A stretch of 64,000 bases of DNA from Flagellimonas meridianipacifica (GCF_003001695.1 NZ_PVYX01000001.1:1860001-1924000); one strand, 5' to 3'; positions 35,700-44,722 are shown, counted from the stretch's first letter. The notes: generated from the letters alone by a model not told the origin. Numbers and translations are program-made.

Positions 35700-37655
35700 A
35701 TGACTCTTCAAAGAAACATACACTTGTTTTTGGTCCTTGGTTTGATGGCATGTTCATTGTTTGGTCAGGAGAAAAGACTAAAGGCGGACGATTACTTTTT
35801 TCAATATGCCTATAAGCAAGCTATCACTTCATATGAAAGTGAACAGGCCAAAGGGACTCTATTGACGGAAAGACAGACATTGAATCTGGCGGACTCCTAT
35901 TACAAAGTGGGAAGATTTGAAGAAGCATCAACAGTTTATTCACGGTTATATGAAAAGGATAGCTCCTTGTTGAATAGTCTTCAATTTAACATGATGTTGC
36001 AAAGTCTTTCTGTAATGTTTGATTTTAACAAAGTAGATTCCCTTTTAAGCAAAAAAGCTACCTCATTTTCTAAAGAATTATTTGAAAATAAAGAATTCAA
36101 TGTATCTCTTTTGAGCCAACAAGACCAGGCGGAAGGCTTAGAGTATGAAATATTCAATGCTCAGGTCAATAGTCCCCAATCTGATTTTTCTCCCACCTTT
36201 TTTGGGGATGAGATTCTTTTTTCCAGCGATAGAAATCAAAATACAAAGAAAAAATATGCTCCCACTGGAGCAGGATACCTTAATATTTTTAAGGCTGATA
36301 TCCTAAATGATGGTCAAGTGAATAACCAAAAAGTGTTTTCGGATATACCTGCTTCAAATTTCCATAAAGCGACACCTTCTTATTCGGAGGATTTGAAAAC
36401 TGTTTTTTATGTTGCCTCGAATACAGATGATGGCGAGTTGGTCTTCAATGAGAATGGCAAAAATGCACTCTCCATCGCCAAAATAGCCCTGGGTGGTAGA
36501 CCGCAACTTTTGTTCAGGGATTTAAGCACGTCTTTCTACTATCCATTTTATGAAGAGGCTACTGGAAGGCTATATTTCGCTGCTGATTTTGAAGACGGGT
36601 ATGGCGGCACGGATTTGTATTATGTGGCTACCAATAACGGTCAGATTATGTCGGCCCCTGTTAACTTAGGGCCTCGCATAAATTCTCCTGGAAACGAGAT
36701 TTCCCCTTTCATTTTTGAGAACAGTTTTTACTTTGCATCGGATGTTTTTTATGGTCTTGGGGGAATGGATATTTATCAGAGTACTATTGAAACAGGGGAT
36801 GGATTTAGCATACCTGTAAATTTAGGTTCTGGAATCAATTCGGTACATGACGATTTTGGAATGGTCATACGAAATGAAGGAGCCGGGCTTTTAGGATATT
36901 TTGCTTCAAATAGAAAAGGAGGAAAAGGGGGTGATGATATCTATGGTTTCCGGGTGGAGGAAAAACCAGGGTTGAAAACAATAACTGTAAAGGGTAGGGT
37001 GGTGAAAGCTTATGATTCTACTGAAAATATAAATAATGCATCAGTGCAGTTGTTGGGAGCTAGTGGAGAGGTTCTGAAAGAAACCATATCGGACTTAAAT
37101 GGAAAGTATAGGTTGGAAATACCATGGCAAGACTCAATTACCATAAGGTCAACCAAAAACCGTTTTTCCAGTTTTGTAAAGAATTTGAAAGGAGAAGAAA
37201 TTGAAACCGTGCTGAAAACTGATTATAACATAGGATTGGCATTATATGATGATTTGGTAGAAGAAAGGGAAGGCCAAAAGGTAGTCAAGTTTCAAAAGTT
37301 TTTCTTCGGTAGGGGGCGTACCAACCTTGATGCGAGCATTACTGTGGAATTGGACAAAGTAGTTGATTTCATCAATAATTTTCCATCAGCTCAATTACGG
37401 ATTGAGACGTATACCGATAGTCGAGGAGGAAACAGTACCAATTTTAGACTTACCCAAGCTAGGTCAGATGCTGTGAAGAAGTATTTGATTGATAATGGAG
37501 TTCCAGCTTCCAATATACTTTATAGTTTGGGCTATGGGGAACAGAAAATTCTAAACAACTGTACAAATGGAGTGTACTGTTTGGAAGTTCTTCATAGAAG
37601 GAATCAAAGAACCTTAATAGTCGTCTTAAATGACAACATTCTTTTCAGTGAGTAA
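35700..37655 (+). CDS. OmpA family protein with PD40-like repeats
   Basis: A 651-residue envelope protein. It has a signal peptide ending SLFGQ; TPR-like helices (about 30-110); a PD40/WD40-like propeller (about 150-425, with repeated FSSDR, YFAADFEDGYGGTDLYY, FASNRKGGKGGDDIYGF); a carboxypeptidase-regulatory-like domain (about 433-510); and a C-terminal OmpA peptidoglycan-binding domain (535-651, ETYTDSRGG, LTQARSDAVKKYL). It resembles proteins that follow PorP/SprF genes in type IX adhesin loci. It abuts the convergent Nramp-like gene with no spacer. Confidence 0.92.
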   Translation: MTLQRNIHLFLVLGLMACSLFGQEKRLKADDYFFQYAYKQAITSYESEQAKGTLLTERQTLNLADSYYKVGRFEEASTVYSRLYEKDSSLLNSLQFNMMLQSLSVMFDFNKVDSLLSKKATSFSKELFENKEFNVSLLSQQDQAEGLEYEIFNAQVNSPQSDFSPTFFGDEILFSSDRNQNTKKKYAPTGAGYLNIFKADILNDGQVNNQKVFSDIPASNFHKATPSYSEDLKTVFYVASNTDDGELVFNENGKNALSIAKIALGGRPQLLFRDLSTSFYYPFYEEATGRLYFAADFEDGYGGTDLYYVATNNGQIMSAPVNLGPRINSPGNEISPFIFENSFYFASDVFYGLGGMDIYQSTIETGDGFSIPVNLGSGINSVHDDFGMVIRNEGAGLLGYFASNRKGGKGGDDIYGFRVEEKPGLKTITVKGRVVKAYDSTENINNASVQLLGASGEVLKETISDLNGKYRLEIPWQDSITIRSTKNRFSSFVKNLKGEEIETVLKTDYNIGLALYDDLVEEREGQKVVKFQKFFFGRGRTNLDASITVELDKVVDFINNFPSAQLRIETYTDSRGGNSTNFRLTQARSDAVKKYLIDNGVPASNILYSLGYGEQKILNNCTNGVYCLEVLHRRNQRTLIVVLNDNILFSE

Positions 37656-38909
37656 TCAGTTCACGATCAACCAGCAATAGTAAATCGCAAATAAAGAAAG
37701 AAAAAGAATGCCAGAATAGGTAAGGATTTTTAATCCAGTCCTTGGGTGGTGTTTCTTGGGCATTTCTTTGCTTTTAACGGCTTTCAGGTTCATCCATCCC
37801 ACAATGGGGGCCATAACGAAGGAAACAAATGTGGCAAGAGCCACCAAATCTCCCATGTTGGAGCCAAAAGCAATAATCACAGTCCAATTAACAAGAGCCA
37901 GAAGTATAATTCCAACAGTAAAGGAGCTTTTACTCTTAAAAGTGTTATTGCTTGGGGCTAACTTCTTCAATACGTCTATACTGACCCGAGTAACTGCATC
38001 GTGAGCTGTCATGCAAGTGCTGAACATCGTGGCGAAAGCAGCAATGGCTATAAGACTATAGGTCCAACCTCCAATATGTGACGTAAATAAAGTAATGACT
38101 TGGTCTGCAAAAACAACCGCGCTTCCACTTAATTCGGTTCCTGTACCGTATAGGGTGAGCCATCCAATAATTAGGAAGAAAATGGCAAGGACGCCCGTTA
38201 AAACATATCCTAGATTAAATTCTTGCAAAGCAATCTTTAAAGAAGGTTTATCCCTTTGGGTACTCTGATTCTCAATACTCCATAGGCTTACCCAGCCTGA
38301 AGCTTCGACTGCAGTTGGCATCCAACCCATCAAGCTAATGAGAAAAAGAATGCCAACCTCATTGAATATCTCAGGAGCCTGATAATTTGCTATAGGACTT
38401 ACTGGACCTTTTTGAATTACTAAAAATGTTGTAATCAGCAGGGCAATAAAAAGAACCGTAATCACCGCTTTCAAAGAATCCTCCAAAAATTTATAGCGTC
38501 CAATAATCAGAATACCACTGATAAATGCAAAAAGTCCCAAGGAAACCAAGCCAATATTTAGCGTACTCAATTGAAATAGGTTCATGAAAAGCCCGGTGGT
38601 AACAATGTACAGAGCAGCTAAAATGGTAAATGTGGAAACTAAGGTAACAAAGGCATATACCCATAGATAACCTCTGCCCATATTTAAGTAGCCTTCAATC
38701 AAGCTTTTTTGCGTAACCGTTGTATATCGGATACCGAATTCAAAAAAAGGATACTTGAGTACGTTTGCCAGTACAATAGGTATAATCATGACCCAACCAT
38801 ATTGTGCGCCTGCTTTGGTAGAAAGTACAAGATGGGAAGTGCCAATGGCCATAGAGGCAAAAAGCAGACCTGGTCCAAGGTACTTGACTAGTGTTTTAAA
38901 TTTTGTCAT
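37656..38909 (-). CDS. Nramp-like divalent metal transporter with non-canonical metal site
   Basis: A 417-residue protein with about eleven membrane helices. The first helix region, GPGLLFASMAIGTSHLVLS and then KAGAQYGW, aligns without gaps to Nramp proteins, but the metal-binding DPGN is replaced by GTSH. The helix-six motif MPH reads MPT (GWMPTAVEASGW). The overall fold is therefore Nramp/LeuT-type, but classical Mn/Fe coordination is missing, so the substrate is uncertain. The ATG at 38909 (MTKFKTL) is chosen because the 19 earlier in-frame codons lie in promoter-like DNA. Convergent with the OmpA gene and divergent from the hydrolase gene. Confidence 0.82.
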   Translation of the reverse strand: MTKFKTLVKYLGPGLLFASMAIGTSHLVLSTKAGAQYGWVMIIPIVLANVLKYPFFEFGIRYTTVTQKSLIEGYLNMGRGYLWVYAFVTLVSTFTILAALYIVTTGLFMNLFQLSTLNIGLVSLGLFAFISGILIIGRYKFLEDSLKAVITVLFIALLITTFLVIQKGPVSPIANYQAPEIFNEVGILFLISLMGWMPTAVEASGWVSLWSIENQSTQRDKPSLKIALQEFNLGYVLTGVLAIFFLIIGWLTLYGTGTELSGSAVVFADQVITLFTSHIGGWTYSLIAIAAFATMFSTCMTAHDAVTRVSIDVLKKLAPSNNTFKSKSSFTVGIILLALVNWTVIIAFGSNMGDLVALATFVSFVMAPIVGWMNLKAVKSKEMPKKHHPRTGLKILTYSGILFLSLFAIYYCWLIVN

Positions 38910-38997
38910 CAACGACCTAAAAGTACGTTTTACGAAAATAGTATATTTAAGGAATCGCCAATGCAATAATGAAAACGTAACTGGTTAAACCTGTTTT

Positions 38998-40005
38998 ATG
39001 AAGTTTTTGAAAAAGGTTTTTAAGGGAATATTATGGGTGATAGCACTTTTGGTGATTCTCTTTCTTGTGGGTCCTGAAGTAGAAAAACCCAATTTGGATA
39101 CCACTTTGCCCACTGTGCCTTCTAATTTGTTGGCCTTGGAAGAGATGATTATGGCACGGGAAAAAGAGATGCCCAATATTAAGGCCGATAATGAAGCAAG
39201 AATTGTTTGGTATGATAGTGTACCACAAAAAACAGAGTATAGCATTGTCTACTTGCATGGCTGGTCCGCGAGTCAAGCAGAAGGAAATCCGTTGCATATA
39301 AAGACGGCAAAACGGTATGGCTGCAACCTATATTTGCCTAGGTTGGCAGGCCATGGATTGGAGGAAGAAGAGCCGATGCTAAATTTAACCGCCAATGAGC
39401 TCATTGCATCCGCAAAGGAGGCGATTGCGGTTGGCAAGAAATTGGGAGAGAAGGTAATTCTTATTGCTACATCCACGGGAGGCACTTTGGCATTACATTT
39501 GGCAGGAGGGGACGAAGATATTGCTGGATTGATTCTATATTCGCCTAACATTGAGATTTATGACCAGAATGCCAAAGTATTGGCGGGACCATGGGGTCTT
39601 CAACTGGCTAGATTGGTCAAGCAAGGAGATTACCATGAATTTGAGGCCAATGAAATTAAAAGGAAGTATTGGACATCAAAATATCGGGTTGAAGCCCTGA
39701 CCCATCTTCAGGCTTTGGTAGACCATACTATGAAACCAGAAACCTTCCAAAAAGTGACCCAACCCGTTTTTATGGGCTATTTTTTTAAAAACGATTCCAT
39801 TCAGGATAAGGTAGTTTCAGTACCGGCTATGCTAAACATGTACAAAGAGCTTGGAACGCCAAATAGTTTAAAACGCAAAAAGGCTTTCTCCGAAGTTGGA
39901 GATCACGTTATTGCTTCAAATATTACTTCAAAAGATTTGGATGCTGTTGAAAAAGAAACCAACGGATTTATTAAGGAGATTCTTGGAATACAGCCAAAAA
40001 AATAA
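38998..40005 (+). CDS. Membrane-anchored alpha/beta hydrolase
   Basis: A 335-residue protein with one N-terminal helix (about 7-24) and an alpha/beta hydrolase domain. The oxyanion region is YLHGWSAS (85-92), the nucleophile S159 lies in ATSTGG (Ala instead of the first Gly of GxSxG), and the last histidine is in EVGDHVIAS. PRLAGHGLEEEEP near 114 resembles monoacylglycerol-lipase-like carboxylesterases. The substrate is unknown. It is divergent from the Nramp-like gene, sharing an 88-base spacer. Confidence 0.87.
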   Translation: MKFLKKVFKGILWVIALLVILFLVGPEVEKPNLDTTLPTVPSNLLALEEMIMAREKEMPNIKADNEARIVWYDSVPQKTEYSIVYLHGWSASQAEGNPLHIKTAKRYGCNLYLPRLAGHGLEEEEPMLNLTANELIASAKEAIAVGKKLGEKVILIATSTGGTLALHLAGGDEDIAGLILYSPNIEIYDQNAKVLAGPWGLQLARLVKQGDYHEFEANEIKRKYWTSKYRVEALTHLQALVDHTMKPETFQKVTQPVFMGYFFKNDSIQDKVVSVPAMLNMYKELGTPNSLKRKKAFSEVGDHVIASNITSKDLDAVEKETNGFIKEILGIQPKK

Positions 40006-40034
40006 AGGACAAAACGACTACGTCCTGTCCTTTA
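40003..40034. terminator. Hairpin between convergent genes, probable terminator
   Basis: TAAAGGACA (40003-40011) pairs perfectly with TGTCCTTTA (40026-40034) around a 14-base loop. It begins at the hydrolase stop codon. The T-runs are short, so termination strength is uncertain. Confidence 0.5.
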
Positions 40035-40062
40035 ACTGTCTTATAAACAATGAAAACTGATT

Positions 40063-40788
40063 TTAAGGAACCTTCAAAGCCTCCAATACAATAACATTTG
40101 CAGTTCCAGAAATGTTCAACGTATTCCCTGTTGGATTTCCAAAATTTTCTTCTCCTACGTTAAGGCTGTAAGAAAAGGTCAATCGGTTGGTTTCGGAATC
40201 AAAAGTAATGTCGGTAATGTTAAAATCATTGACTGCATTGTCAAAAGGAGAAAACGCACTGTCCATTATAAAATACTTGTTATCCTCTCCAATAACGGCA
40301 TAGTTCTCAATGGTGAAAAAACTAAAAGCTTCCAAAAGCTCTTCACTTTCTTCACCAATGTTCTCAATCCTCAAATCAAAGCGAACATAAGATTCTTGGT
40401 AAATATCATCCGCAGCGCTAAAAAAACGCTGAAAACCTAAATCATAAATCATGGTATCGTCGACTTCGCTAATGGTCAAGTCATTAAAATCTTCCAAATC
40501 AGATCCGTCTATGGGAGTAAACCTAAAGGAAGTGGAATCCCTAAAGGCCACATTGTCCGCACGTGTACCTTCCATGACCATGGAGATGTACCCATACTCG
40601 GCCACCTCGTCAAAACCTGCACCGTTCTGACCGTTGGCTCCATTAGCTCCGTCATTACCATCTATGCCGTTTGTTCCGTTAGTGCCATTTGTACCATTAG
40701 CACCGTCCATTCCGTCCTCGCCATCAGAGCATGAGCCCATCAATACTCCTAAAGCGATGCATAGGATATATAAAATATTATTTCTCAT
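40063..40788 (-). CDS. Collagen-like lipoprotein, copy 2
   Basis: A 241-residue predicted lipoprotein with lipobox LMGSC (C20). It has about twelve Gly-X-Y triplets rich in Asn and Asp (residues 23-58), then a beta-rich domain of about 180 residues without recognised family. It is a tandem paralogue of the gene at 40823; both share YAVIGEDNKYF/YAVVGEDNKYF and NTLNISGTANVIVLE/NTLNVSGTVDVIVLQ near the C-terminus. The Gly-X-Y run could form a surface trimer stalk, which is inference. A hairpin follows the stop. Confidence 0.85.
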   Translation of the reverse strand: MRNNILYILCIALGVLMGSCSDGEDGMDGANGTNGTNGTNGIDGNDGANGANGQNGAGFDEVAEYGYISMVMEGTRADNVAFRDSTSFRFTPIDGSDLEDFNDLTISEVDDTMIYDLGFQRFFSAADDIYQESYVRFDLRIENIGEESEELLEAFSFFTIENYAVIGEDNKYFIMDSAFSPFDNAVNDFNITDITFDSETNRLTFSYSLNVGEENFGNPTGNTLNISGTANVIVLEALKVP

Positions 40789-40822
40789 AACTACTTAAAA
40801 TTGAGTGAATATCCATATCTTA

Positions 40823-41533
40823 TTAAAGACCCTGTACCTCTTGCAATACGATGACATCAACAGTTCCGGAAACATTTAGGGTATTTCCTGAATCATTAGA
40901 TTCGCCATCTACAATAAAACGGTAATCAAAAGTCAGATTATTGGTCTCTGGATTAAATGCAATATCGGAGAATTCAAACTCGCTTACCCCATCAATGCCT
41001 GACTCAAAGGAATCGCTTAAGGTAAAATATTTGTTATCTTCTCCAACCACGGCGTAGTTTACAATTTGAATATTGGCTAACGTCACGGTCTCATTTTCTT
41101 CCCCCAAATCTTGAATGGTTAGAGCCCAATCAATATAAGAATTGTTGAAAGCATTATCAGGTGAACTTAGAAAACGCCGGAGATCAAAATCATGCACATT
41201 ATTTGTGATGTCCAGTTGATTGATAAAAGAGATATCAGATCCTTCAACTGAAGTAAATTTAAAGGCCGTGGAATCCCTGAATACTTGAAAATCGGGTCTT
41301 GTGCCTTCCAAAACCATGGTAATGCTACCAAAGCGAATGAGCTCATCATAGCCCACGCCATTTGCTCCGTCTGCCCCGTCAGCTCCATCTTCACCATCTG
41401 TTCCATTAGTTCCGTTGGTGCCGTTTATACCATTTATTCCATCTGCACCATCTGCACCATCCTCTCCAGAACAGGAAACCAGTGCCAGGGCAAACACTAA
41501 GCTAAATACATAAAGTAAATTGAATTTTCTCAT
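40823..41533 (-). CDS. Collagen-like lipoprotein, copy 1
   Basis: A 236-residue predicted lipoprotein, upstream member of the tandem pair, with lipobox ALVSC (C21) and about thirteen Gly-X-Y triplets (residues 23-61). The C-terminal domain is homologous to that of the second copy, with scattered substitutions along its whole length, so the duplication is old. The 34-base spacer suggests a shared transcript. No proline in the triplets, so stability would have to come from other contacts. Confidence 0.85.
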   Translation of the reverse strand: MRKFNLLYVFSLVFALALVSCSGEDGADGADGINGINGTNGTNGTDGEDGADGADGANGVGYDELIRFGSITMVLEGTRPDFQVFRDSTAFKFTSVEGSDISFINQLDITNNVHDFDLRRFLSSPDNAFNNSYIDWALTIQDLGEENETVTLANIQIVNYAVVGEDNKYFTLSDSFESGIDGVSEFEFSDIAFNPETNNLTFDYRFIVDGESNDSGNTLNVSGTVDVIVLQEVQGL

Positions 41534-41995
41534 AATTTATTGTTTGATATTTTGGCGAAACTACCAAATGGCTAAAAGGCCGAGGAACACGGTTTGATGG
41601 ATGCTTTATTTGAACTAACGGATGAAGGATTCAATTTGATATTGATTTCTGACATGGAGAACCGAATATACTTTTGAGCTCTGTAAGTATGTATAACCTG
41701 TCAGTGAACAATTTGTTAGTACACTTCTTATTAGTTTCTAATCATCCAAAAAAGAACAACTTAAAAAAAGCCAGGTAGGGTTTTAAAGCTTCCAGTTTAA
41801 ATAATTGATTCGATAGATTATGCCGTGTTGAGAAACTTCAGCATTTAGGAAATTGAGGTTTTCAATAGTTTTTGATAAACGTGGGTGGAGTGCACGCGGT
41901 TTTGATTAAAGATTGTTTTATAAAAAAAGCCTGGACAAAGTCCTGGCTTTCATTTAAAATGGTGGAGAAAAATAATAGCTATTTTCCCTTGTCAC
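41534..41995. other. 462-base non-coding stretch
   Basis: No open frame with a sensible start was found on either strand. The part near 41534 is upstream DNA for the collagen-like pair. The part near 41926-41950 is a minus-strand terminator. The AT-rich centre (about 41600-41900) shows nothing I can name. Confidence 0.6.
41926..41950 (-). terminator. Intrinsic terminator after the SRPBCC gene
   Basis: AAAGCC-T-GGAC (41926-41936) pairs with GTCC-T-GGCTTT (41940-41950), with one mismatch and a three-base loop. On the minus strand a run of T follows. Confidence 0.75.
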
Positions 41996-42475
41996 TCACA
42001 TGTCAATGTAGTTTTTAAACCCTTCCAGTTTTTTCTTCACAGTTTCTTCATAGTCCGTCCCCTTATATCTTTCAAATGTCTTTTGAGAAATTCCTTTGTA
42101 CCATACGTTTTCAGTGAGTTCTAACGTAGACCCTGAAGTTAACTTGCGTTGGATATAGAGCATTCCAGTGGGAAGGTTATAGCGCAGGGTATAGGATTCC
42201 TTCTCAACAATGTCAACAATTTCAATATTATAGATTTGTCCAGATTCTACGATGACTTGGCAGTTTTCTCTCTTTTTAAGCTCGTCTGGGCAACGGACAT
42301 CTACTATATTACTATCCCACTTCTTGAAGCTGGAATAATCCATAAGGGCATTCCATACGTTTTCTGGGGTGTTGTTGATTTCAACAGTGTGCGTAAACTG
42401 TTTCTTTTGAGCAATTCCTGGGCTTATTGTGAACAGCAAGATCATAACGGACAGGGCGGATGGAATTCTTTTCAT
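41996..42475 (-). CDS. Exported SRPBCC (START-like) domain protein
   Basis: A 159-residue protein with a signal peptide ending PGIAQ (residue 22). The domain resembles polyketide-cyclase/SRPBCC proteins: FTHTVEINNTPENVWNALMD (27-46), SSFKKWDSNIVDV, and a C-terminal helix VKKKLEGFKNY. These bind hydrophobic ligands in a helix-grip cavity. The ligand is unknown. It lies downstream of the Crp-family gene on the same strand with a 102-base gap. Confidence 0.8.
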   Translation of the reverse strand: MKRIPSALSVMILLFTISPGIAQKKQFTHTVEINNTPENVWNALMDYSSFKKWDSNIVDVRCPDELKKRENCQVIVESGQIYNIEIVDIVEKESYTLRYNLPTGMLYIQRKLTSGSTLELTENVWYKGISQKTFERYKGTDYEETVKKKLEGFKNYIDM

Positions 42476-42577
42476 GATACAGTGTTTTGGTTCTTATTTC
42501 GAGTTATACCCTAAAATTCGAATCTAATACATGAAAAAGCTGTGTCATTTGACACACTAACAAAATTTTAAGAAATC

Positions 42578-43153
42578 TTAGGCAGCTGCCAGTTTTCGCC
42601 GAATACGGTGAAGCGTTTCTCGTGAAGTGCCTATTAGGGAGGCGAGAATTTGAACAGGAACTTCTTGAACCATTTTGGTATGGTTTTCAAGTAAATCCAA
42701 ATATCGCTGTTCAATGGTCATTCGCGACTTTTTATTAGCTTCAATGACCTTGGCGGATAAAATTTGTTCTACAATGCTTTGAATGAAATTACTGAGTTCC
42801 TTGTTTTTAGATTTAATGGCCTGATAGTTTTCTCTTTTCAGTTCGCAAAGCCGAACCGAACTCAGGGCCACACAATAATCACTGCTGGGAACATGGTTTA
42901 CGAAGCTGTCCATCATTGTCCAGCAATAATTTGCTTCTACTACTTTTAAGGTAACCCGCTCTCCAAAATCGGAATAGGTATAGTAATGGAGAAATCCTTC
43001 TTCCAGAAAGTAAACGGCATCTACATCTTGATTGGGTTTTATCAACTCAGTACCTTTAGGAACTTCAAGACTTGTACAATGGCTTAATAGAAAATCCATA
43101 TTTTCAGATGAAATATCGCCAAATCCCTTAAAGTAATTCCTAAGCATTTGCAT
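42578..43153 (-). CDS. Crp/Fnr family transcriptional regulator
   Basis: A 191-residue regulator with an N-terminal cyclic-nucleotide-binding-like beta barrel (about 20-120, VYFLEEGFLHYYTYSD) and a short C-terminal helix-turn-helix (about 163-188, QILASLIGTSRETLHRIRRKL). It lacks the cysteine cluster of oxygen-sensing Fnr, and the cyclic-AMP phosphate-binding motif RxS is not evident, so the effector is unknown. ATG 43153 or 43147 are both possible starts. It may control the SRPBCC gene downstream. Confidence 0.88.
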   Translation of the reverse strand: MQMLRNYFKGFGDISSENMDFLLSHCTSLEVPKGTELIKPNQDVDAVYFLEEGFLHYYTYSDFGERVTLKVVEANYCWTMMDSFVNHVPSSDYCVALSSVRLCELKRENYQAIKSKNKELSNFIQSIVEQILSAKVIEANKKSRMTIEQRYLDLLENHTKMVQEVPVQILASLIGTSRETLHRIRRKLAAA

Positions 43154-43367
43154 GTACTAAAGTTACTTATTTTTAAGTGATTTTATAAACAATTGGAGGA
43201 GCAAAGGACAGAAACTAATTTTTTGGGCATTGGACATTCGCAGTATTGCCCTTTTATGAGAAAACCCCAGTTTTTTTAAGGTTTTTATTTAGCTCTAATT
43301 CTTTGTAAATCATTAACTTGACTATCCAATTAGTTCCCCATTGTTTCAATTTTTTAAAACAGATAAT

Positions 43368-44453
43368 ATGCCAGATATTAACTTCGGATGGTGGAACCTC
43401 CAGAACTTTTTTGATACGGATGACGACCCAATTTCAAATGATTTTGCCTTTGGAAACTCAGATTTTTATACTGAAAGTGTTTTTAACGCGAAGAAGACAA
43501 ATCTTGCAACGGGCTTGGAAATGATTTGGCCCAATGAGGGAATCGATTTATTGACTGTATGTGAGATTGAGAAAGATTCCCTATTACAAGATTTGGTTGA
43601 TCTTGTTGGGAATTCAAACCTTCAGGTTGTCCAAGACCTATCAGGAACGAATGATTTAAGAGGTATAGATGTAGCCATGGCATTCAATCCAAACAAACTT
43701 TCAGTAGTTTCGGTGGAATCTCATTTGGTTCATCTTAGATACCGAACTAGGGACCTTTTTGAAGTGGTCTTTAGGGTAAATCAAACTAATGAAGAATTTA
43801 CAGTAATCGCTTGTCATTGGCCATCAAGAAGTCAAGGTCGGTATGAATCGGAACCTTTGCGAATTGCTGTCGCCGAACATGTTGCTTATTTGGTTGAGGA
43901 CTATGTGAAGGTGACCCCAGAGGAATATGCCAATCTAAAAAATGCCAACAATCTGCAACCTGTGATTGATAAATGGGAAGGCAAAGTTATTGTGGTGGGT
44001 GACCTTAATGACGAACCATTTGACCGAAGTGTGGTTCAAAATCTTAAGGCCACCTGGGATCTGGACCGTGTTAAAGGTGCCACGAATGATATAGATGGCT
44101 TTAAGGACCAAGTTTCCCAATATCGCGGACAAGATGTATTCCTTTACAATATCAGTGCTGCGGCGCTAAGGGATCCTCTTGGGGGGACAGGTACCTATTT
44201 TTTGGATGGGCTTAGAGGAGGGGGGAAGATGTCTAACCGCTACCAGGTCTTGGACCAGTTGATTGTTACACGAGGACTTTTATCGGGAAATGGACTTACC
44301 GCTAATTTGGACACTTTTGAAATCATAGCGGATGATCCACTGGCCACTTCTTCAAAAAGGCCCAAGAGATTTACATTTAAAAAGGATTTGAACAACCCAG
44401 ACCCTAAAGGTTTTTCGGACCACTTGCCATTACGGATAAAACTGAATTTTTGA
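43368..44453 (+). CDS. Endonuclease/exonuclease/phosphatase family protein
   Basis: A 361-residue EEP-fold protein. Catalytic motifs are in order: WNLQNFFD at 8-15, the metal ligand in CEIEKD near 65, CHWPSRSQG near 146, VVGDLNDEP near 209, and the terminal SDHLPLRI near 350. The family includes DNases, phosphodiesterases and phosphatases, and the exact substrate is not shown by the sequence. The start MPDINFGWW at 43368 is chosen because EEP domains begin at this strand. No signal peptide is present, so it is cytoplasmic. Confidence 0.87.
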   Translation: MPDINFGWWNLQNFFDTDDDPISNDFAFGNSDFYTESVFNAKKTNLATGLEMIWPNEGIDLLTVCEIEKDSLLQDLVDLVGNSNLQVVQDLSGTNDLRGIDVAMAFNPNKLSVVSVESHLVHLRYRTRDLFEVVFRVNQTNEEFTVIACHWPSRSQGRYESEPLRIAVAEHVAYLVEDYVKVTPEEYANLKNANNLQPVIDKWEGKVIVVGDLNDEPFDRSVVQNLKATWDLDRVKGATNDIDGFKDQVSQYRGQDVFLYNISAAALRDPLGGTGTYFLDGLRGGGKMSNRYQVLDQLIVTRGLLSGNGLTANLDTFEIIADDPLATSSKRPKRFTFKKDLNNPDPKGFSDHLPLRIKLNF

Positions 44454-44517
44454 GGTAAGAAAGAAGTTGTTGTGCGATTTGTAATGTTGAATACGATATG
44501 CATACCTTCTAAAAATA

Positions 44518-44552
44518 AAAAACCCTGAAAATCATAGGATTAACAGGGTTTT
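44518..44552. terminator. Terminator between the EEP gene and the tRNA region
   Basis: AAAACCCTG (about 44518-44527) pairs with CAGGGTTTT (44544-44552) around a 16-base loop, with an A/T-rich flank giving T-runs in both directions. On the minus strand it directly follows the decayed tRNA 3' end. Confidence 0.65.
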
Positions 44553-44553
44553 G

Positions 44554-44580
44554 TAGTACTCGAGGCAGGAATTGCCATCC
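44554..44580 (-). pseudogene. Decayed 3' end of tRNA-Leu
   Basis: The plus-strand sequence TAGTACTCGAGGCAGGAATT matches the start of the complement of tRNA-Leu(TAA) (TGGTACTCGAGGCGGGACTT) at 17 of 20 positions, including the whole acceptor strand CTCGAGTA and part of the T-arm; the CCA reads CTA. There is no partner 5' acceptor strand, so it cannot fold as a tRNA. It lies about 145 bases downstream of the intact tRNA and has its own terminator. Confidence 0.65.
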
Positions 44581-44688
44581 GGCGAGTCCCTCTTCGAACC
44601 TGTTGATAATGAAAAAGCAATTCTGAAAGAATTGTTTTGGTTGAAACAAAATTTCACTCAAACCAGTTTGGTTCATTTTATTCCATAA

Positions 44689-44715
44689 AAAAACCAAGGA
44701 AACTCCTTGGTTTTT
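44689..44715 (-). terminator. Intrinsic terminator after tRNA-Leu
   Basis: A perfect 12-bp stem (AAAAACCAAGGA with TCCTTGGTTTTT) and a three-base loop, followed by T residues on the minus strand. Confidence 0.85.
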
Positions 44716-44722
44716 CATTAAT

